Below, piece after piece: positions 25,943 through 35,628 of a stretch of 64,000 bases of DNA. This DNA is from Candidatus Aminicenantota bacterium (GTDB taxonomy: Bacteria; Acidobacteriota; Aminicenantia; Aminicenantales; Saccharicenantaceae), in the NCBI GenBank assembly GCA_017999365.1, contig JAGNLW010000003.1, forward strand, positions 310,001 to 374,000, given 5' to 3'. The notes below the pieces were generated by a model, which was given only the letters and a program-made list of their open reading frames with translations, was not told the origin of the DNA and searched no databases. How positions within the stretch are numbered: the first letter of the stretch is position 1; each line of letters opens with the position of its first letter. The translations under genes and the position numbers were made by a program.

Positions 25943-26352
25943 GCTTTCGGCAATCGGTCCTGCTCTATCTCATCACCTGGGCCGTCTTCTTCGCCATCGA
26001 CATGGTCTGGCTGGGGGTCGTGGCCAAGGGCTTCTACCGCAAGCATCTGGGCTACCTGATGGCGCCTAAAGTCGTCTGGCCGGCGGCCATCCTGTTCTAC
26101 CTGCTGTTCATCGCCGGCCTGGTCGTCTTCGCCGTCCGGCCCGGGGTCCTGGCCGGATCGCCGCTCAAGGGGCTCCTCCTCGGGGCCTTCCTGGGTTTGG
26201 TGTCCTACGCCACCTACGACCTGACCAACCAGGCCACCGTCAAGGACTGGCCGGTCGTCGTCACGGTCGTCGACCTCGTCTGGGGCACGGTGCTCGGCGG
26301 CTCGGTCTCGGCCGTCAGTGTCATTCTCGGCCGGGCCCTGCTCAAGCTCTGA
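25939..26352 (+). CDS. DUF2177 family inner-membrane protein
   Basis: A 137-residue protein with four hydrophobic segments. Family blocks are FFAIDMVWLGVVAKGFYRKHLGYLM (residues about 17-41) and the conserved YATYDLTNQATVKDWP (about 91-106). The function of DUF2177 is unknown. Its ATG overlaps the stop of the peptidase gene (ATGA), so it is translated with it. Nearly complete domain, no oddity. It converges with the glycoside hydrolase gene, whose end is 4 bp away. Confidence 0.85.
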   Translation: MSFRQSVLLYLITWAVFFAIDMVWLGVVAKGFYRKHLGYLMAPKVVWPAAILFYLLFIAGLVVFAVRPGVLAGSPLKGLLLGAFLGLVSYATYDLTNQATVKDWPVVVTVVDLVWGTVLGGSVSAVSVILGRALLKL

Positions 26353-26356
26353 CGGC

Positions 26357-27769
26357 TCAGCGGAGATCGAGGCCGGCGATCGACAGGCCGGGCAGAGTGA
26401 ACCGGGCCCGGCCCGACTCGAGCCGCACAGCCAGGGTGACCGGGCCCGTCCCGGCGCCGTAGGAGGCGCCGTCGAGGACCCGGCCGGTGACGGCCCTCGG
26501 CGCCGCGGGCGGTGTCAGGGAGACATCGATCCCGGTGTCGGACTTGTTGACCAGCATGACCCCCACGCTCCCGTCCGCCTTGCGCGCGGCGTACCCGGCG
26601 AGGCCCGCGGCCCCGGCGCCGAAACGGACGGTCAGGACCTCGACCGGCGCCGCGGGATCGGCCCCGGCCAGGGTCTGGGCGGCGAGATACACCGGCCAAT
26701 AGTTCTTCGTCGGCGCGGGCGGCGTGACGTCGCTGTCGATGAGGCTGTGCGGGTCCGTCCCCGGGTGGAGGTGGATCCAGACGTTGGCGGCGTCGGCGTG
26801 GACGAGCGAGACGCCCAGGGCGTCGGCCAGCCAGATGGCCTGCTTGATCGTGAACTGGTCCCGCGTGCAGCCGGTGTCCCAGATGGCCGCGTTGATCTCG
26901 GTCACGGCGATCCTGACCCTCTGCAGGCCGCGGGCGTCGAGCGCGGCGCGCAGGGCCTCGAGGCCGTCGCCGTAGGCCTGGGGGTCGTCGAGGTCGATGC
27001 CGGCGGTGTTGCCGTTCGAGATCCAGCCGCCGTAGCGGTGGTAGCTGACGAAGTCAAGCAGGCCGGTGCCGCCGGCGAGGTCGAGCCGGTCGAGGAACTC
27101 GCCGAGTCTCGCGTAGTCCATGACCGGGCCCAGGAGCCGCGCCGCCGGATCGGCCGCCTTGACGGCTTCGGCCAGGAGGACGAACCGGTCGGTGTACTCC
27201 GGGACCGTGAGCATGGGGTTCCAGGACCCGTCGTTCTCGTTGCCGACCTCGAAGAAGCCGCCGGCCAGGCCCTCGGCCGCGAGCGTGGCGGCCAGGGCGC
27301 CGGCCTCGTCCGCCGCGAGATGGGTCTCGCCGTCGATCGCATGGTCGAAAGGGTTGAGCGAGAACATCGGCGCGCAGCCGGCCGTTTTCAAAAAGGCGAT
27401 GTAATCGTCGACGTCCGTGCCCCAGCTCCAGTCCTCCCAGACGAGGTGGTCGTTGCCGCTGACCTTCTGTTCGGGCCAGCAGTAATTGTTGGAGATGTTG
27501 CCGCCGGGGAAACGGGCCATCGAGGGACGCAGGGCCCGGAGCAGGTTCCGGGTCCCGGCGTCGAGCTTGTCGGACGCGACCCAGGCCCCGAGATTGGCCC
27601 CGAAGACGAGCCCCGGCTCGACGGTCCGCAGGACGGGGGTCCCGGAGACCTCGACCTCCAGGTCGGCGCCGGGCTCGGGCGCGGTGTCGGCCGTGCAGGC
27701 GGCCCCGCCCCAGACAAGGGCCAGGGCGACGGTCCAGGCGAGAACGGAACGGAGCGGCAAGTCCTTCAT
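26357..27769 (-). CDS. Clan GH-A glycoside hydrolase (GH39/GH51-like), exported
   Basis: A 470-residue protein. The N-terminus is a signal peptide with a Cys at residue 25 in GGAAC; the lipobox is poor, so lipid anchoring is uncertain. A TIM barrel (residues about 50-390) shows RFPGGN (86-91), the clan acid/base in EVGNEND (Glu178 after Asn177) and the probable nucleophile in VTEINA (Glu291). A beta domain follows at the C-terminus, as in arabinofuranosidases and xylosidases. It probably releases pentose or other sugars from plant-like or extracellular polysaccharide. The exact GH family needs a profile search. GGGAGG precedes the ATG. Confidence 0.8.
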   Translation of the reverse strand: MKDLPLRSVLAWTVALALVWGGAACTADTAPEPGADLEVEVSGTPVLRTVEPGLVFGANLGAWVASDKLDAGTRNLLRALRPSMARFPGGNISNNYCWPEQKVSGNDHLVWEDWSWGTDVDDYIAFLKTAGCAPMFSLNPFDHAIDGETHLAADEAGALAATLAAEGLAGGFFEVGNENDGSWNPMLTVPEYTDRFVLLAEAVKAADPAARLLGPVMDYARLGEFLDRLDLAGGTGLLDFVSYHRYGGWISNGNTAGIDLDDPQAYGDGLEALRAALDARGLQRVRIAVTEINAAIWDTGCTRDQFTIKQAIWLADALGVSLVHADAANVWIHLHPGTDPHSLIDSDVTPPAPTKNYWPVYLAAQTLAGADPAAPVEVLTVRFGAGAAGLAGYAARKADGSVGVMLVNKSDTGIDVSLTPPAAPRAVTGRVLDGASYGAGTGPVTLAVRLESGRARFTLPGLSIAGLDLR

Positions 27770-27832
27770 CGCGGCCTCCCGTCGCCGCCAAGGATAGACC
27801 CGGGCCGCCGAAAAGTCCAGGCCGGGAGGGCC

Positions 27833-28603
27833 TCAGTCCCGGAAGGCCCGGGCGATCATCTGGTCGTCCGGGGCGCGCAGGGGCCGGCCGTCGAAGCCGC
27901 CGAGGATCTCCCAGCGGGCGAACCCGGCCGCCGCGAACAGGAGCTCGAGCTCGAAAGGATAGACCCAGCGCTGGACGGTCCGGAAACGGTGCACGGCCGT
28001 GGGGCGGTCGTCCGGGCCGAGCTCCCAGATCTCCACGTCGGACTCCTGTCTCTGGGCGACGGGGTCCTTCTTCCGGTTGTCCCACATCTGGACCTTGCCC
28101 CCGCCGGGCAGGACGACCTCGTGCTCGAGCACGGCCTTCCCCTCCGGCTCTAACCAGTAGGCCGGACCGGGATAGGACATGTGCAGGACGAGGGCGCCGC
28201 CCGGCGCGACATGCCGGAAGGCCGCCCGGAGGAAGGCCAGCTGGTCGGACGGCGTCTCGCAGTGGGCGAAGCCGTTGAAGCCGCAGAAGACCAGGGCGTA
28301 GCGGCGGCCCATGTCGAACGAACGCATGTCGGCCACCTCGGCCCGGACCGGGAGACCGGCCGCGGCAGCCTTCTCGCGCAGGCGCCGGACCATCGGCCCG
28401 CTGGCGTCGAAGCCCTCGGCCTCGATCCCCGCCCGGAGGATGGGCAGCAGGAGCCGGCCGGTGCCGCAGGCCGCCTCGAGGACGGGGCCGCCGGCCGAAC
28501 GGGCCGCCTCCCTCCAGAAGGGGACGTCGAAGTCGAGCGAGTCGAAGAGGAGGTCGTAGAGCTCGGGGGCGTCGTAGGGAGAGGGCTTGGTCCGTTCGTC
28601 CAT
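27833..28603 (-). CDS. Class I SAM-dependent methyltransferase
   Basis: A 256-residue cytosolic protein. Motif I VLEAACGTGRLLLPIL (residues about 41-56), motif II acid GFDASGPM, an AEVADMRSF loop and GALVLHM define a Methyltransf_25-type fold. The substrate is unknown. The start is placed at 28603, where AAAGGA precedes the ATG; the frame continues 50 codons further but crosses the divergent promoter region. It is divergent from the PhzF gene. Confidence 0.82.
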   Translation of the reverse strand: MDERTKPSPYDAPELYDLLFDSLDFDVPFWREAARSAGGPVLEAACGTGRLLLPILRAGIEAEGFDASGPMVRRLREKAAAAGLPVRAEVADMRSFDMGRRYALVFCGFNGFAHCETPSDQLAFLRAAFRHVAPGGALVLHMSYPGPAYWLEPEGKAVLEHEVVLPGGGKVQMWDNRKKDPVAQRQESDVEIWELGPDDRPTAVHRFRTVQRWVYPFELELLFAAAGFARWEILGGFDGRPLRAPDDQMIARAFRD

Positions 28604-28700
28604 GTCCGTCCTTTCTGAAAGGCGACTATCATAGACCGGATGAGCGGCCTTGGCAATTGTGCTATCCTGGGGGTCCGATCGAAACGAGGAGAGAAACCCC

Positions 28701-29498
28701 ATGGCCATCCCCATCTTCCAAGTCGACGCGTTCGCGGACGGGCCGTTCATGGGCAATCCCGCAGGCGTGTGCCTGCTCCGCGGGCCGGCCGAGGCGGCCT
28801 GGATGCAGAGCGTCGCCGCCGAGATGAATCTGGCCGAGACGGCCTTTCCGCTCCCCGAGGGCGACGGCTACCGGCTGCGCTGGTTCACGCCCGCGGTCGA
28901 GGTCCGGCTCTGCGGCCACGCGACCCTGGCCACGGCCCACATCCTGTGGGAGCGGGGCCTGCTCGCCCCCGACCGGGAGGCCCGCTTCGAGACCCTGAGC
29001 GGGCTCCTGACGGCCCGGCGGGACGGCGAGCTCATCGAGCTCGACTTCCCGGCCCGGCCGCCCCTGCCGCGGCCGCCGGATTGGACCGAGGCCGTCGTCG
29101 GCGCGCTCGGCATCAAGCCGGTCTATGTCGGGATGAGCGCCGAGGACGTCATCTTCGAGGCCGCCGACGAGGCGACAGTGCGCGGGCTCCGGCCGGACCT
29201 GGCCGTCCTGCGGACACTGCCGGCCCGCGGGGTCATCGTCACGGCCCGCTCGTCGGGCGGCCGCTTCGACTTCGTCTCCCGCTTCTTCGCCCCGGCCGTC
29301 GGCGTCGACGAGGACCCCGTGACGGGCTCGTCGCACACGGTCCTCGTCCCCTACTGGGCCAAGAAGCTGGGGAAAACGGCTCTCACGGCCTACCAGGCCT
29401 CGGCCCGCGGCGGCGTCCTCCATCTGAAGCTCGCCGGCGACCGGGTCAAGATCGCCGGCCGGGCCGTGACGGTCATCACCGGCGAGCTCCTGGCCTAG
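28701..29498 (+). CDS. PhzF family isomerase/epimerase-like protein
   Basis: A 265-residue protein with the diaminopimelate epimerase-like double fold. PhzF hallmarks are FQVDAFADGPFMGNPAGVC (residues about 5-23), the catalytic Glu in NLAETAFPL (about 45), ELRWFTP-like RLRWFTPAVEVRLCGHATLA and DEDPVTGSSHTVL (about 205). PhzF itself isomerises an intermediate of phenazine synthesis, but most relatives have unknown substrates and no other phenazine gene is here, so a phenazine role is not claimed. The ATG at 28701 follows GAGGAGAG. It converges on the YbaK gene 6 bp away. Confidence 0.88.
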   Translation: MAIPIFQVDAFADGPFMGNPAGVCLLRGPAEAAWMQSVAAEMNLAETAFPLPEGDGYRLRWFTPAVEVRLCGHATLATAHILWERGLLAPDREARFETLSGLLTARRDGELIELDFPARPPLPRPPDWTEAVVGALGIKPVYVGMSAEDVIFEAADEATVRGLRPDLAVLRTLPARGVIVTARSSGGRFDFVSRFFAPAVGVDEDPVTGSSHTVLVPYWAKKLGKTALTAYQASARGGVLHLKLAGDRVKIAGRAVTVITGELLA

Positions 29499-29504
29499 AC
29501 CGGC

Positions 29505-29990
29505 TCAGGGGATGGCGACGCGGACGGGCGTCGGCCGGAGGACCCGGACGAGGTCCGCGGGAGCCAGGCCGACGATGAACCCCCGTTTCCCGCCGTTGAT
29601 GTAGACGACCGGTAAGGCCAGGATGGACTCCTCGACGTAGACCGGCAGGGGCTTGCGCAAGCCGAAAGGCGATGTGCCGCCGACCTGGTAACCGGAATGC
29701 CGCTCGGCCGTTTCCGGCGCGCAGGGGTGGACCGACTTGACCCCGAGCGTCCGGGCCAGCTCCTTGGTCGAGACCTCGCGGTCTCCGTGCATCAGGATGA
29801 CCAGGGGGCGGCGCGCCTCGTCCTCCATGACCAGGGTCTTGATGACGGCGTGCTCGTCGACGCCGGCCGCGGCGGCGAAGGCGGCGGTCCCGCCGTGTTC
29901 GACGTAGGCGTAGGGGTGCTCGCTGAAGCTCACACCGGCCGCCCGCAGGGCCCGCACCGCGGGGGTGGCCGGGGCCTTATCCTGAGCCAT
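29505..29990 (-). CDS. ybaK: YbaK/EbsC-type Cys-tRNA(Pro) deacylase
   Basis: A 161-residue cytosolic protein of the YbaK/aminoacyl-tRNA editing fold. Family blocks: TPAVRALRAAGVSFSEHPY (residues about 9-27), VIKTLVMEDEARRPLVIL with the conserved Lys (about 51), GDREVSTKEL, and GGTSPFGLRKPLPVYVEESIL (about 104-124). It removes Cys wrongly attached to tRNA-Pro. Its start lies within the end of the CDF transporter gene (14-bp overlap in another frame), so the two genes are coupled. Normal length. Confidence 0.9.
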   Translation of the reverse strand: MAQDKAPATPAVRALRAAGVSFSEHPYAYVEHGGTAAFAAAAGVDEHAVIKTLVMEDEARRPLVILMHGDREVSTKELARTLGVKSVHPCAPETAERHSGYQVGGTSPFGLRKPLPVYVEESILALPVVYINGGKRGFIVGLAPADLVRVLRPTPVRVAIP

Positions 29991-31422
29991 CGGAACGGCG
30001 CTCCGGCTCCGTGTGGACGAGGACGCGTTCGATCGCGGGCATGGCGGCCTTGAGGGCCTCCTCGATGCGCGAGGACAGCCGGTGGGCCTCGACGACCGGC
30101 AGGTTGCCGTCGAAACCGCAGTGGAGGGACACGGCCAGGCGCCCGGCTTGGCGCCGGACGAGGATGTTGTGGCAGCGGCCAGGCCCGGCGATGCCGTCGG
30201 TGACCTCGCGGACCCGGTCGACGAGGCCGCCCTCCGCGGCCGTGACGTCCTCGCCGCTGCCGATGCCCGTGCCCCGCGATTCGATGTGGGTGTTGACCCG
30301 TTTGATGGCCGGGATATCGGTCCGCAGGTCCCCCTCGATGTGGCTGGCCAGGTCGTGGGCCTGGTGGAGGAGGAGGTGGTCGTCGACCTCGAGGTGGAGG
30401 TCGACGTGGAGCTCGCCGCGGTCGTCGTGGACGCTGACGTTGTGGACGGGGACCTGGTTGCGTTCGGCCACGGCCCGGATGCGGCGGACCAGGGACTCCC
30501 GCTCGACCTCGCGGGGATCGGTGTGGATGACGACGTCGGCGCCCGGGACGATGGCCTGGATGCGGGCCTCGACGCTCTCGGCGATGGCGTGGGTCCGCTC
30601 GAGGGTCAGGTTGCGGTCGACCTCGATGGTCATGTCGACGAAGGTCAGGGGACCGGACTGGCGGAGACGGACCTGGCCCGCGCGGATGACGCCCTCGATC
30701 TCGTCGGCCGCGGCGGCGATCGTCCCCTTCAAACCCTCGGGGGCCCGGTCGAGGAGGACGTCGATGGTCCGTTTGCCGAGACGGTAGCTGACGAAAAGGA
30801 CGATGAAGGCCACGGCCAGGGCGGCCACGGCGTCGGCCCGGTTGAGCAGGGCGGCCCGGCCCGGCAGGAGCTTCTGGCCGACGAAGACGAGGGTCAGGCC
30901 GGCCAGGACGACGGCCGAGCTCCAGACGTCGGTCGAGAAATGGAGGGCATCGGCCTCGAGGGCCTGGCTGCGGTGCTTCTTGGCCGCCCGGGAGAGCATG
31001 CGGGACCGGCTGAGGTCGATGACGATCGATGCGACGACGACGAGGAAGGCCCAGGCGCTGGGCTCGACGGCGACGTCGCGGAAGAAGATGCGCTGCACGG
31101 CCTCGTAGACGATCCAGGCGCAGGTCACGAAGAGCAGGAGCGTCTCGATGAGGGCCGAGAAGTTCTCGACCTTGCCGTGGCCGTAGGGGTGGGAGTCGTC
31201 GGCCGGGCGATCCGAAACGGAGACGGCGATGAACGTGATCATCGCCGCGACCAGGTCGAGCCCCGAATGGGCGGCCTCGGCCAGGATGCCCAGCGAGCCG
31301 CTGAGGAGGCCGACGACGAGCTTCATCCCGGTCAGGCCCAGGGCGGCCAGCACCGAGTTCAGGGCGGCCCGCTTCTTCTCGTTGCGACCGGCGTCGACGG
31401 CCGGGAGGTCTTCGTGGGACAT
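29977..31422 (-). CDS. Cation diffusion facilitator with three tandem cytoplasmic dimerisation domains
   Basis: A 481-residue CDF metal exporter, against about 300 in common members. Six membrane segments fill residues 18-222. Metal site A uses HxxxD twice (His52/Asp56 and His161/Asp165), the pattern of zinc-type CDFs; FieF/YiiP has D and H/D. HPYGHGK (78-84) is the conserved loop. The cytoplasmic part carries three copies of the ZT_dimer fold: about 232-303, 309-381 and 400-472, each ending in an IHT/THIE/VHTEP-like strand. It exports Zn2+ or a related metal. The ATG at 31422 has a weak ribosome site. The frame runs upstream but past the promoter. Confidence 0.88.
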   Translation of the reverse strand: MSHEDLPAVDAGRNEKKRAALNSVLAALGLTGMKLVVGLLSGSLGILAEAAHSGLDLVAAMITFIAVSVSDRPADDSHPYGHGKVENFSALIETLLLFVTCAWIVYEAVQRIFFRDVAVEPSAWAFLVVVASIVIDLSRSRMLSRAAKKHRSQALEADALHFSTDVWSSAVVLAGLTLVFVGQKLLPGRAALLNRADAVAALAVAFIVLFVSYRLGKRTIDVLLDRAPEGLKGTIAAAADEIEGVIRAGQVRLRQSGPLTFVDMTIEVDRNLTLERTHAIAESVEARIQAIVPGADVVIHTDPREVERESLVRRIRAVAERNQVPVHNVSVHDDRGELHVDLHLEVDDHLLLHQAHDLASHIEGDLRTDIPAIKRVNTHIESRGTGIGSGEDVTAAEGGLVDRVREVTDGIAGPGRCHNILVRRQAGRLAVSLHCGFDGNLPVVEAHRLSSRIEEALKAAMPAIERVLVHTEPERRSDGSG

Positions 31423-31438
31423 GGTCGGTCCGGCCCTA

Positions 31439-31467
31439 ATCCTACCACGACCCGGGGCCGCGGACAA
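31439..31467 (-). promoter_or_regulatory. Promoter of the CDF/ybaK operon
   Basis: Minus strand TTGTCC (31467-31462), a 17-bp spacer and TAGGAT (31444-31439). The start would lie about 10 bases before the ATG at 31422, another very short leader. Confidence 0.5.
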
Positions 31468-31481
31468 CGCCGGGAGAGGCG

Positions 31482-31511
31482 TTGACAGCCGGCTCGCGGC
31501 CGGGCTATAGT
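31482..31511 (+). promoter_or_regulatory. Sigma-70-type promoter of cydAB
   Basis: TTGACA (31482-31487), an 18-bp spacer and TATAGT (31506-31511), 26 bp before the ATG at 31538. Confidence 0.75.
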
Positions 31512-31537
31512 GCGCCCGCCGGACAAGGAGGGAGACC

Positions 31538-32874
31538 ATGGACGCCGTGTTCCTCGCCCGACTCCAATTCGGGATCATCGCCGGGTTCCATTTCCTGTTC
31601 CCGCCGACGACGCTGGGCCTGTCCTTCGTCGTCGTCATCCTGGAGACGCTCTACCACCGGACCGGGAGCGAGGCCTATCAGCGCCTGTCCGCCTACATGG
31701 TCAAGGTCCTGGGCACGGTCTTCGTCATGGGCGTGGCCACGGGCATCTCGCTCGAGTTCGCCTTCGGCAACAACTGGGCCTCCTACTCGCGGGCCGTCGG
31801 CGACATCTTCGGCGCGCCGCTGGCCGCCGAGGCCGTCTTCTCGTTCTTCCTCGAGTCCGTCTTCCTGGGCATCCTGGTCTTCGGCCGCGGCCGGGTCAAG
31901 CCCAAGACCTACCGGCTGTCGGCCTTCCTGGTCTTCCTCGGCGCCCACCTGTCCGGCCTGTGGATCATCATCGCCAACTCCTGGATGCAGACCCCGGCCG
32001 GCTTCCGCATGGAGGGGGGACGGGCCGTGCTCACGGACTTCTTCGCCGCCGCCTTCAATCCCTCGACCGTCGTCCGCTACGTCCACACCATCCTCGGCGG
32101 CTGGATGACGGGCGCCCTCGTCGCCGCGGCCGTCGCCGCCTGGCTCATGCTCAAGGGCCGCTCGACCGAAAAGGCGGCGCTCCTGATGAAGCCGGCCCTG
32201 GTCCTGTTCACGGTCGCGGCCGTGCTCCAGCTCGGCTCGGGCCACGCCCACTCGATCCAGGTGACCCGGACGCAGCCCGAGAAGATGGCCGCCTTCGAGG
32301 CCCTTTGGGAGACGGCGGACGGGGCCCCGTTCACGGTCTTCGGCATCCCCGACGCGAAGAACGAGCGGACCCTCCTGGCGGTCCGCGTCCCCAAGATGCT
32401 CAGCTTCCTGGTCCACTTCGACCCGAACGGCCGGGTCCTGGGGCTCAACGAGTTCCCGAAGGAGGACCGGCCGCCCGTCCTCCTGCCCTTCGCCGGCTAT
32501 CACATCATGATCCTCCTCGGCCTGGCCTTCATCGCCCTGGGCGCGGCCGGGACCTGGCTGTCGGTCAAGAAGAAGCTCCCCGCGAGCCGGGGCTTCCTGA
32601 AGCTGCTCCTGATCGCCTTGCCCCTGCCCTATCTGGCCAACGAGTTCGGCTGGATCGCCGCCGAGGTCGGCCGCCAGCCCTGGGCCGTCCACAGGGTCCT
32701 GAGGACGGCCGACGCGGCCTCGGCGGTCGTCCCGGCCGGCAACGTCCTCTTCTCGCTCGTCCTGTTCACGCTCATCTATGCCCTCATCGCAGCGGTCGGG
32801 CTCAAGGTCGTGCTGCGGACGGTCCGGAGCGGGCCCGACGGGGACACGGCCGCCCCGGCGAAAGGAGCCCTGTG

Positions 32875-32875
<1 letters not shown>
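31538..32875 (+). CDS. cydA: Cytochrome bd ubiquinol oxidase subunit I
   Basis: A 445-residue inner-membrane protein with nine hydrophobic segments. FARLQFG-like VFLARLQFGIIAGFHFLFPP contains the heme b595 axial His18; GATGISLEF-type VATGISLEFAFGNNW, the His and Met ligands for b558 further on, and the strictly conserved GRQPW near residue 380 are present. It oxidises quinol and reduces oxygen at high affinity without pumping. The Q-loop is short, the type found in many non-enterobacterial bd oxidases (CIO-like). The CydB gene overlaps its stop. No cydX or cydDC is seen nearby. Confidence 0.95.
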
Positions 32876-33882
<1,007 letters not shown>

Positions 33883-33884
33883 TA

Positions 33885-33913
33885 TTGCATTGCCGGCGTG
33901 TTTGCGGTATCCT
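33885..33913 (+). promoter_or_regulatory. Promoter of the selenoprotein gene
   Basis: TTGCAT (33885-33890), a 17-bp spacer and TATCCT (33908-33913), 37 bp before the ATG at 33950. Confidence 0.5.
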
Positions 33914-33949
33914 GGCCGGGAACGACCATCCTTCGTCACGGAGGGCCGC

Positions 33950-35518
33950 ATGAAAAAGTTCGCCGTCCTCGCCGGGCTCCTCCTCCTCGCCTCCCTCGCC
34001 GCCGCCCAGACGGCCACGGTCCTCACGGGACCGTTCGAAGAGGCGCTGGCCCAGGCGCAGAAACTGAACAAGCTCATCCTCATCGACTTCTACTCGAGTG
34101 GCTGAGGGGGCTGCAAACTGCTGGTTCAGCAGTTCTACGACAACCCCAAGTACGCCGAGTTCCTCAACACCAACGTCGTCCTTTACCGCGCCATCCGCGG
34201 CGACAAGAACGGCGACGCGGTCTACGAGCGGTTCAAGATCAACGCCACGCCGACCGAGCTGTTCGTCGACAAGACGGGCCGGGAGGTCGACTGGATCGTC
34301 GGCTACGGCCCGCCGGCCGACGCCTTCCTCGAGAAGGTCAAGAAGTCGCTCTCCGGCGTCGACACCTTCGGCGACCTGACCGCCCGCTACGCCAAGGACC
34401 CCAACGACGTCGAGGTCGTCTTCAAGCTGGCCGGCAAGAGCGCCAGCCGCTATTCCGACGAGCTGACGGCCAAGAGCGTCGAGCTTTACAAGAAGATCCT
34501 GACCATGGACCTGGGCGGCCGGACGGCCTCGTATTACGACGAGGACCTCAAGGCGAGTGTCACCTACGTCGAGGCGGCCGAGTTCCATCTGGCCCAGGAG
34601 ACGGCCATGGGGCGCAAGCCCGATCCGGCGCCGTTGCGGACCTTCATCGCCAAGTATCCCGCGAGCCCTTACGTCAAGAACGCCTACTCCTATCTCGGCT
34701 ATTACTACGGGCAGATGGCTTCCAAGGAGGACGCCGGCGCGTTCTTCGAGGAGTGGACGAAGAAGTACCCCGACGACAAGAACGCCCTGTCGTCCTACGT
34801 CCAGCGCATCATCCGGGACAAGGAACCTCTCGACAAGGGCCTGAGGCTGGCCGAGAAGCTCAAAGAGATGACCGGCTACCCGGAGAACCCGGACTACCAG
34901 GAGGCCCTGGCCAATCTCTACGTCCTCAAGGAAGAACCGGACAAGGCCGGTGACGAGTACGGCAAGGACTTCATCGACGGCTATCTCCGGAACGTCCTCT
35001 TCGCCCTGACCGGCTACGCCACTTTCTGGCTCGACCAGGACAAGAACCTGGCCAGCGCCGAGGAGATGGCCGACATCGCCGCGGCCGCCCTGACGGCCAA
35101 GAAGGACGCCAACGCCTATTTCTTCAGCCAGGTCGCCGGCCTCTACAACCGTCTCAAGAAGACGGACAAGGCCCTGGCCATCTACGGCCCCGAGTTCGCC
35201 AAGAAGAATTGGGGAGAATCGGGGGCCCTCGCGTCCTACGCGGCGTTCTGGCAGCGTCAAGGCGCCAATCTCGACAATGCCCTCGCGGCGGTCCGGCATT
35301 CCGCCGAGCTCGCGCCCACTTACTACAACAATTTCACCCTGGCCCAGATTCTGTTCAAGCTCAAGAACTACCCCGAGGCCCTGACCGCCGCCGAGAAGGC
35401 CGTGGAGCTGGCCAAGCCCATGGCCGCGAAATACGAGGGCTTCACGACCGTGCAGTACGACAACCTCGTCAAGCAGATCAAGGAGGCCATGGCCAAGCCT
35501 CCCGAAGTCAAGAAGTAA
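33950..35518 (+). CDS. Thioredoxin-like TPR selenoprotein (UGA = Sec52 in a UGGC motif)
   Basis: Read with the TGA at 34103-34105 as selenocysteine, this is one 522-residue protein. A signal peptide (MKKFAVLAGLLLLASLAAAQ) is followed by a thioredoxin-like domain: LNKLILIDFYSSG-U52-G-G-C55-K, where ordinary members have CxxC, and NATPT with the cis-proline (Pro101). Residues about 130-520 are TPR-like helices. The frame is unbroken on both sides of the TGA and the redox motif falls exactly on it. A hairpin starting 10 bases after the TGA fits a bacterial SECIS. The start follows a GGAGGG site. Likely a periplasmic thiol/selenol redox protein. The alternative, a nonsense mutation or sequencing error, is less likely. 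Sec machinery genes are outside the window. Confidence 0.85.
34116..34134 (+). promoter_or_regulatory. Bacterial SECIS-like hairpin
   Basis: AACTGCTG (34116-34123), loop GTT (34124-34126) and CAGCAGTT (34127-34134) make a perfect 8-bp stem. The loop starts with G, as bacterial SECIS elements require, and 18 bases separate it from the TGA (34103-34105), within the accepted 16-37. It would be bound by SelB to direct Sec insertion. Confidence 0.8.
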
Positions 35519-35528
35519 GGCTCTTCAC

Positions 35529-35567
35529 CGGGGGACACGTACCTCAGGTACGTGTCCCCCGTTTTTT
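35529..35567 (+). terminator. REP-like palindrome acting as terminator
   Basis: A perfect inverted repeat (arms CGGGGGACACGTACCT and complement, CA in the loop), followed by GTTTTTT. It belongs to the same palindrome family as 12842 and 56017-56123 but here carries a T run, so it should end the selenoprotein transcript. Confidence 0.75.
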
Positions 35568-35581
35568 ACCCCCCCGCCGGG

Positions 35582-35610
35582 TTGAATTGGCCGGGGGAAT
35601 CCTCTATATT
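35582..35610 (+). promoter_or_regulatory. Sigma-70-type promoter of the O-methyltransferase gene
   Basis: TTGAAT (35582-35587), a 17-bp spacer and TATATT (35605-35610); the ATG is at 35629. Confidence 0.7.
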
Positions 35611-35628
35611 GCCATCGGGCGGCCAACC

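Noticed and set aside
28701..29498. Evidence for phenazine biosynthesis
   Set aside because: Only a PhzF-fold protein is present; no phzABDEG genes are near, and PhzF relatives are widespread in bacteria without phenazines.
33950..34105. Short ORF ending at TGA, read as a pseudogene fragment
   Set aside because: Coding character continues in the same frame for 471 more codons, and the TGA sits at a redox-active position with a SECIS-like hairpin, so a selenoprotein explains it better.
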